Notes under the pieces: model-generated
Told to the model about the DNA's origin: nothing
The model's input: the letters and a program-made list of their open reading frames with translations, nothing else
The model's database searches: none
Part shown: in pieces, positions 63,106 to 64,000 of the stretch
Layout: the number at the start of each line of letters is the position of its first letter
Position numbering within the stretch: position 1 is the stretch's first letter
Translations under genes and position numbers: made by a program
NCBI RefSeq assembly: GCF_001293645.1
Contig: NZ_LBMD01000003.1
Span: 232,331 to 296,330 of the forward strand
Length of the DNA stretch: 64,000 bases
Direction: 5' to 3'
Source: Bacillus sp. CHD6a
Lineage (GTDB): Bacteria; Bacillota; Bacilli; Bacillales; Bacillaceae_I

Positions 63106-63557
63106 CTTGCCTGTTCCTCCTCGTAGTTGATTGTTATCAAGTATTGACCGGTAATCTGATCTTGAACCTTCAATTTATAATCAAGCTGCAAACAGCCTCG
63201 TTTCTTATCTGGATCTTTCATCAAGACTACTTTTTCGGTTTCCGTTTCAAACTGAAACCTTGCTCCACCGCCCTGGTAACTACCATCTGTCGTTTCACCG
63301 GCACGGAAGGATTGCAACATATTGATGTCCCCTGAGCGCTTCAGACGTACTTCTTTGTCTGTAATTTTATAAAAACAATCGACCTTCTCTTTGCCTTCAA
63401 GTTCTTCTGAGAAGACGATGTATTCTGAATCACCTTTTATGTAGTATTGACCATCTGCTCCAAACACAACAAATTCCCTGTCATTATCCGCATTAATTAT
63501 TTCCGATTGGAACGTCACCTTTATCGGCATTTTTAAGTGATTTTGATTGTCTGCCAT
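63102..63557 (-). CDS. ywiB: DUF1934 family protein YwiB
   Basis: A 151-residue beta-barrel protein of the DUF1934/YwiB family (lipocalin-like), with [33 protein letters not shown] and the C-terminal [20 protein letters not shown]. The function is unknown. ATG 63557 ([10 protein letters not shown]) is the most likely start; the ribosome site is weak. It is coupled to argS. Confidence 0.88.
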   Translation of the reverse strand: MADNQNHLKMPIKVTFQSEIINADNDREFVVFGADGQYYIKGDSEYIVFSEELEGKEKVDCFYKITDKEVRLKRSGDINMLQSFRAGETTDGSYQGGGARFQFETETEKVVLMKDPDKKRGCLQLDYKLKVQDQITGQYLITINYEEEQAR

Positions 63558-63731
63558 CTGGCCCCACATCCTTTTATCTTTAACGCTTACTGGTTCGCGT
63601 CGACTTTTCTATAACCTTCATAGTATAAAACAAGTAGGGTGTGGAGTTCAATAGAGGATGTTGGTGGGCAGTGGAAAATTGGCGGGTTTTTGTGTTGTGG
63701 GGGGTTGGGGGGTGCGATCAGGAGTTCTATT

Positions 63732-64000
63732 GGACAGTTTCCCTTAATTTCCTTGGACTTTGGGTGTATAGAGGCGGTCTTTTGGACAGTTTGCCTTGAT
63801 TTCCTTGGACTTTGGGCGTAGAGAAGCGGTCTATTAGACAGTTTCCCTTGATTTCCTTGGACTTCGGGTGTACAGAGGCGGTCTTTTGGACAGTTTACCT
63901 TGATTTCCTAGGACTTCGGGCGTAGAGAAGCGGTCTATTGGACAGTTTACCTTGATTTCCTTGGACTTCGGGCGTAGAGAAGCGGTCTATTGGACAGTTT
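63732..64000. repeat. 52-bp tandem repeat, at least five units, open at window end
   Basis: Unit starts GGACAGTTT (or AGACAG) at 63732, 63784, 63836, 63888, 63940 and 63992, exactly 52 bp apart. Each unit carries CCTTGATTTCCTTGGACTT, CGGGCGTAGAGAAGCG and GTCTATT. Units differ at a few positions (GTATAGAGG versus GTAGAGAAG alternate). It continues beyond the window. 52 is not a multiple of three, so it is unlikely to be coding. Confidence 0.9.

Noticed and set aside
63732..64000. CRISPR-like array
   Set aside because: Units are repeated in full with no variable spacers and there are no cas genes nearby.

Overview
The window is a chromosomal stretch of a spore-forming, low-to-medium GC Bacillaceae member. 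The evidence is Spo0F, SpoIIR, the RNA polymerase delta subunit, Vpr-type subtilase, MurAB (MurZ) and a gene order (atp, ywl block, rho, spo0F, pyrG, rpoE, fad genes, cls, uvsE, argS) that follows Bacillus subtilis from ywzB to ywiB. The codon use and repeat families suggest a Bacillus/Sutcliffiella-like genus, but I cannot assign a species. Nearly all genes are on the minus strand. Only four protein genes are on plus: the 103-residue orphan, ywjG, cls and uvsE. I see no rRNA, tRNA, CRISPR array, prophage or complete insertion sequence.

Layout: 0.1-0.4 kb ywzB; 0.6-11.5 kb an 11-gene complex I operon nuoABCDHIJKLMN without nuoEFG; 11.5-12.4 kb a repeat-rich spacer with the nuo promoter and a perfect cre box; 12.4-19.8 kb the F1Fo ATP synthase operon; 20.3-22.6 kb a Vpr-like secreted protease; 22.8-31.4 kb upp, glyA and the ywl block (ywlG, rpiB, a chemoreceptor, ywlE, mntP, ywlC/tsaC, ywlB, spoIIR); 31.7-32.0 kb a plus-strand orphan with a sigma-B-type promoter; 32.1-37.4 kb prmC, prfA, a lipoprotein, tdk, rpmE2, rho; 38.2-43.3 kb glpX, murAB, a transaldolase-like gene, fbaA, spo0F; 43.6-46.8 kb ywjG, pyrG, rpoE; 47.1-58.7 kb a fatty/branched-acid degradation block (icmF, TetR regulator, two acyl-CoA dehydrogenases, hbd, thiolase, fadF); 58.9-63.6 kb cls, uvsE, xapX, argS, ywiB; then a 52-bp tandem repeat running off the end.

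The genes join respiration (complex I, ATP synthase), central carbon (fbaA, glpX, tal), nucleotide salvage and synthesis (upp, tdk, pyrG), translation (prfA, prmC, rpmE2, argS), sporulation control and acyl-CoA catabolism. Regulatory sites read from the sequence tie these together: perfect cre boxes at the nuo and thiolase promoters suggest shared CcpA repression of respiration and beta-oxidation; two related palindromes (ACTGA-type) lie at the fadF and thiolase promoters; pyrG keeps a GGGC start and a leader hairpin; spo0F has a sigma-H promoter with candidate 0A boxes; a DnaA-box cluster lies upstream of ywlC.

The most unusual content is between genes. Four spacers hold arrays of a short phrase repeated every 20-21 bp (two helical turns), with a different phrase each time. 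A ~130-bp MITE-like family occurs in nine full or partial copies, one inside the nuo operon and three around the thiolase promoter. A GGGGTCAGACCCC element family occurs at about a dozen places and forms a gene end and a terminator. A different hairpin element sits between atpG and atpD.
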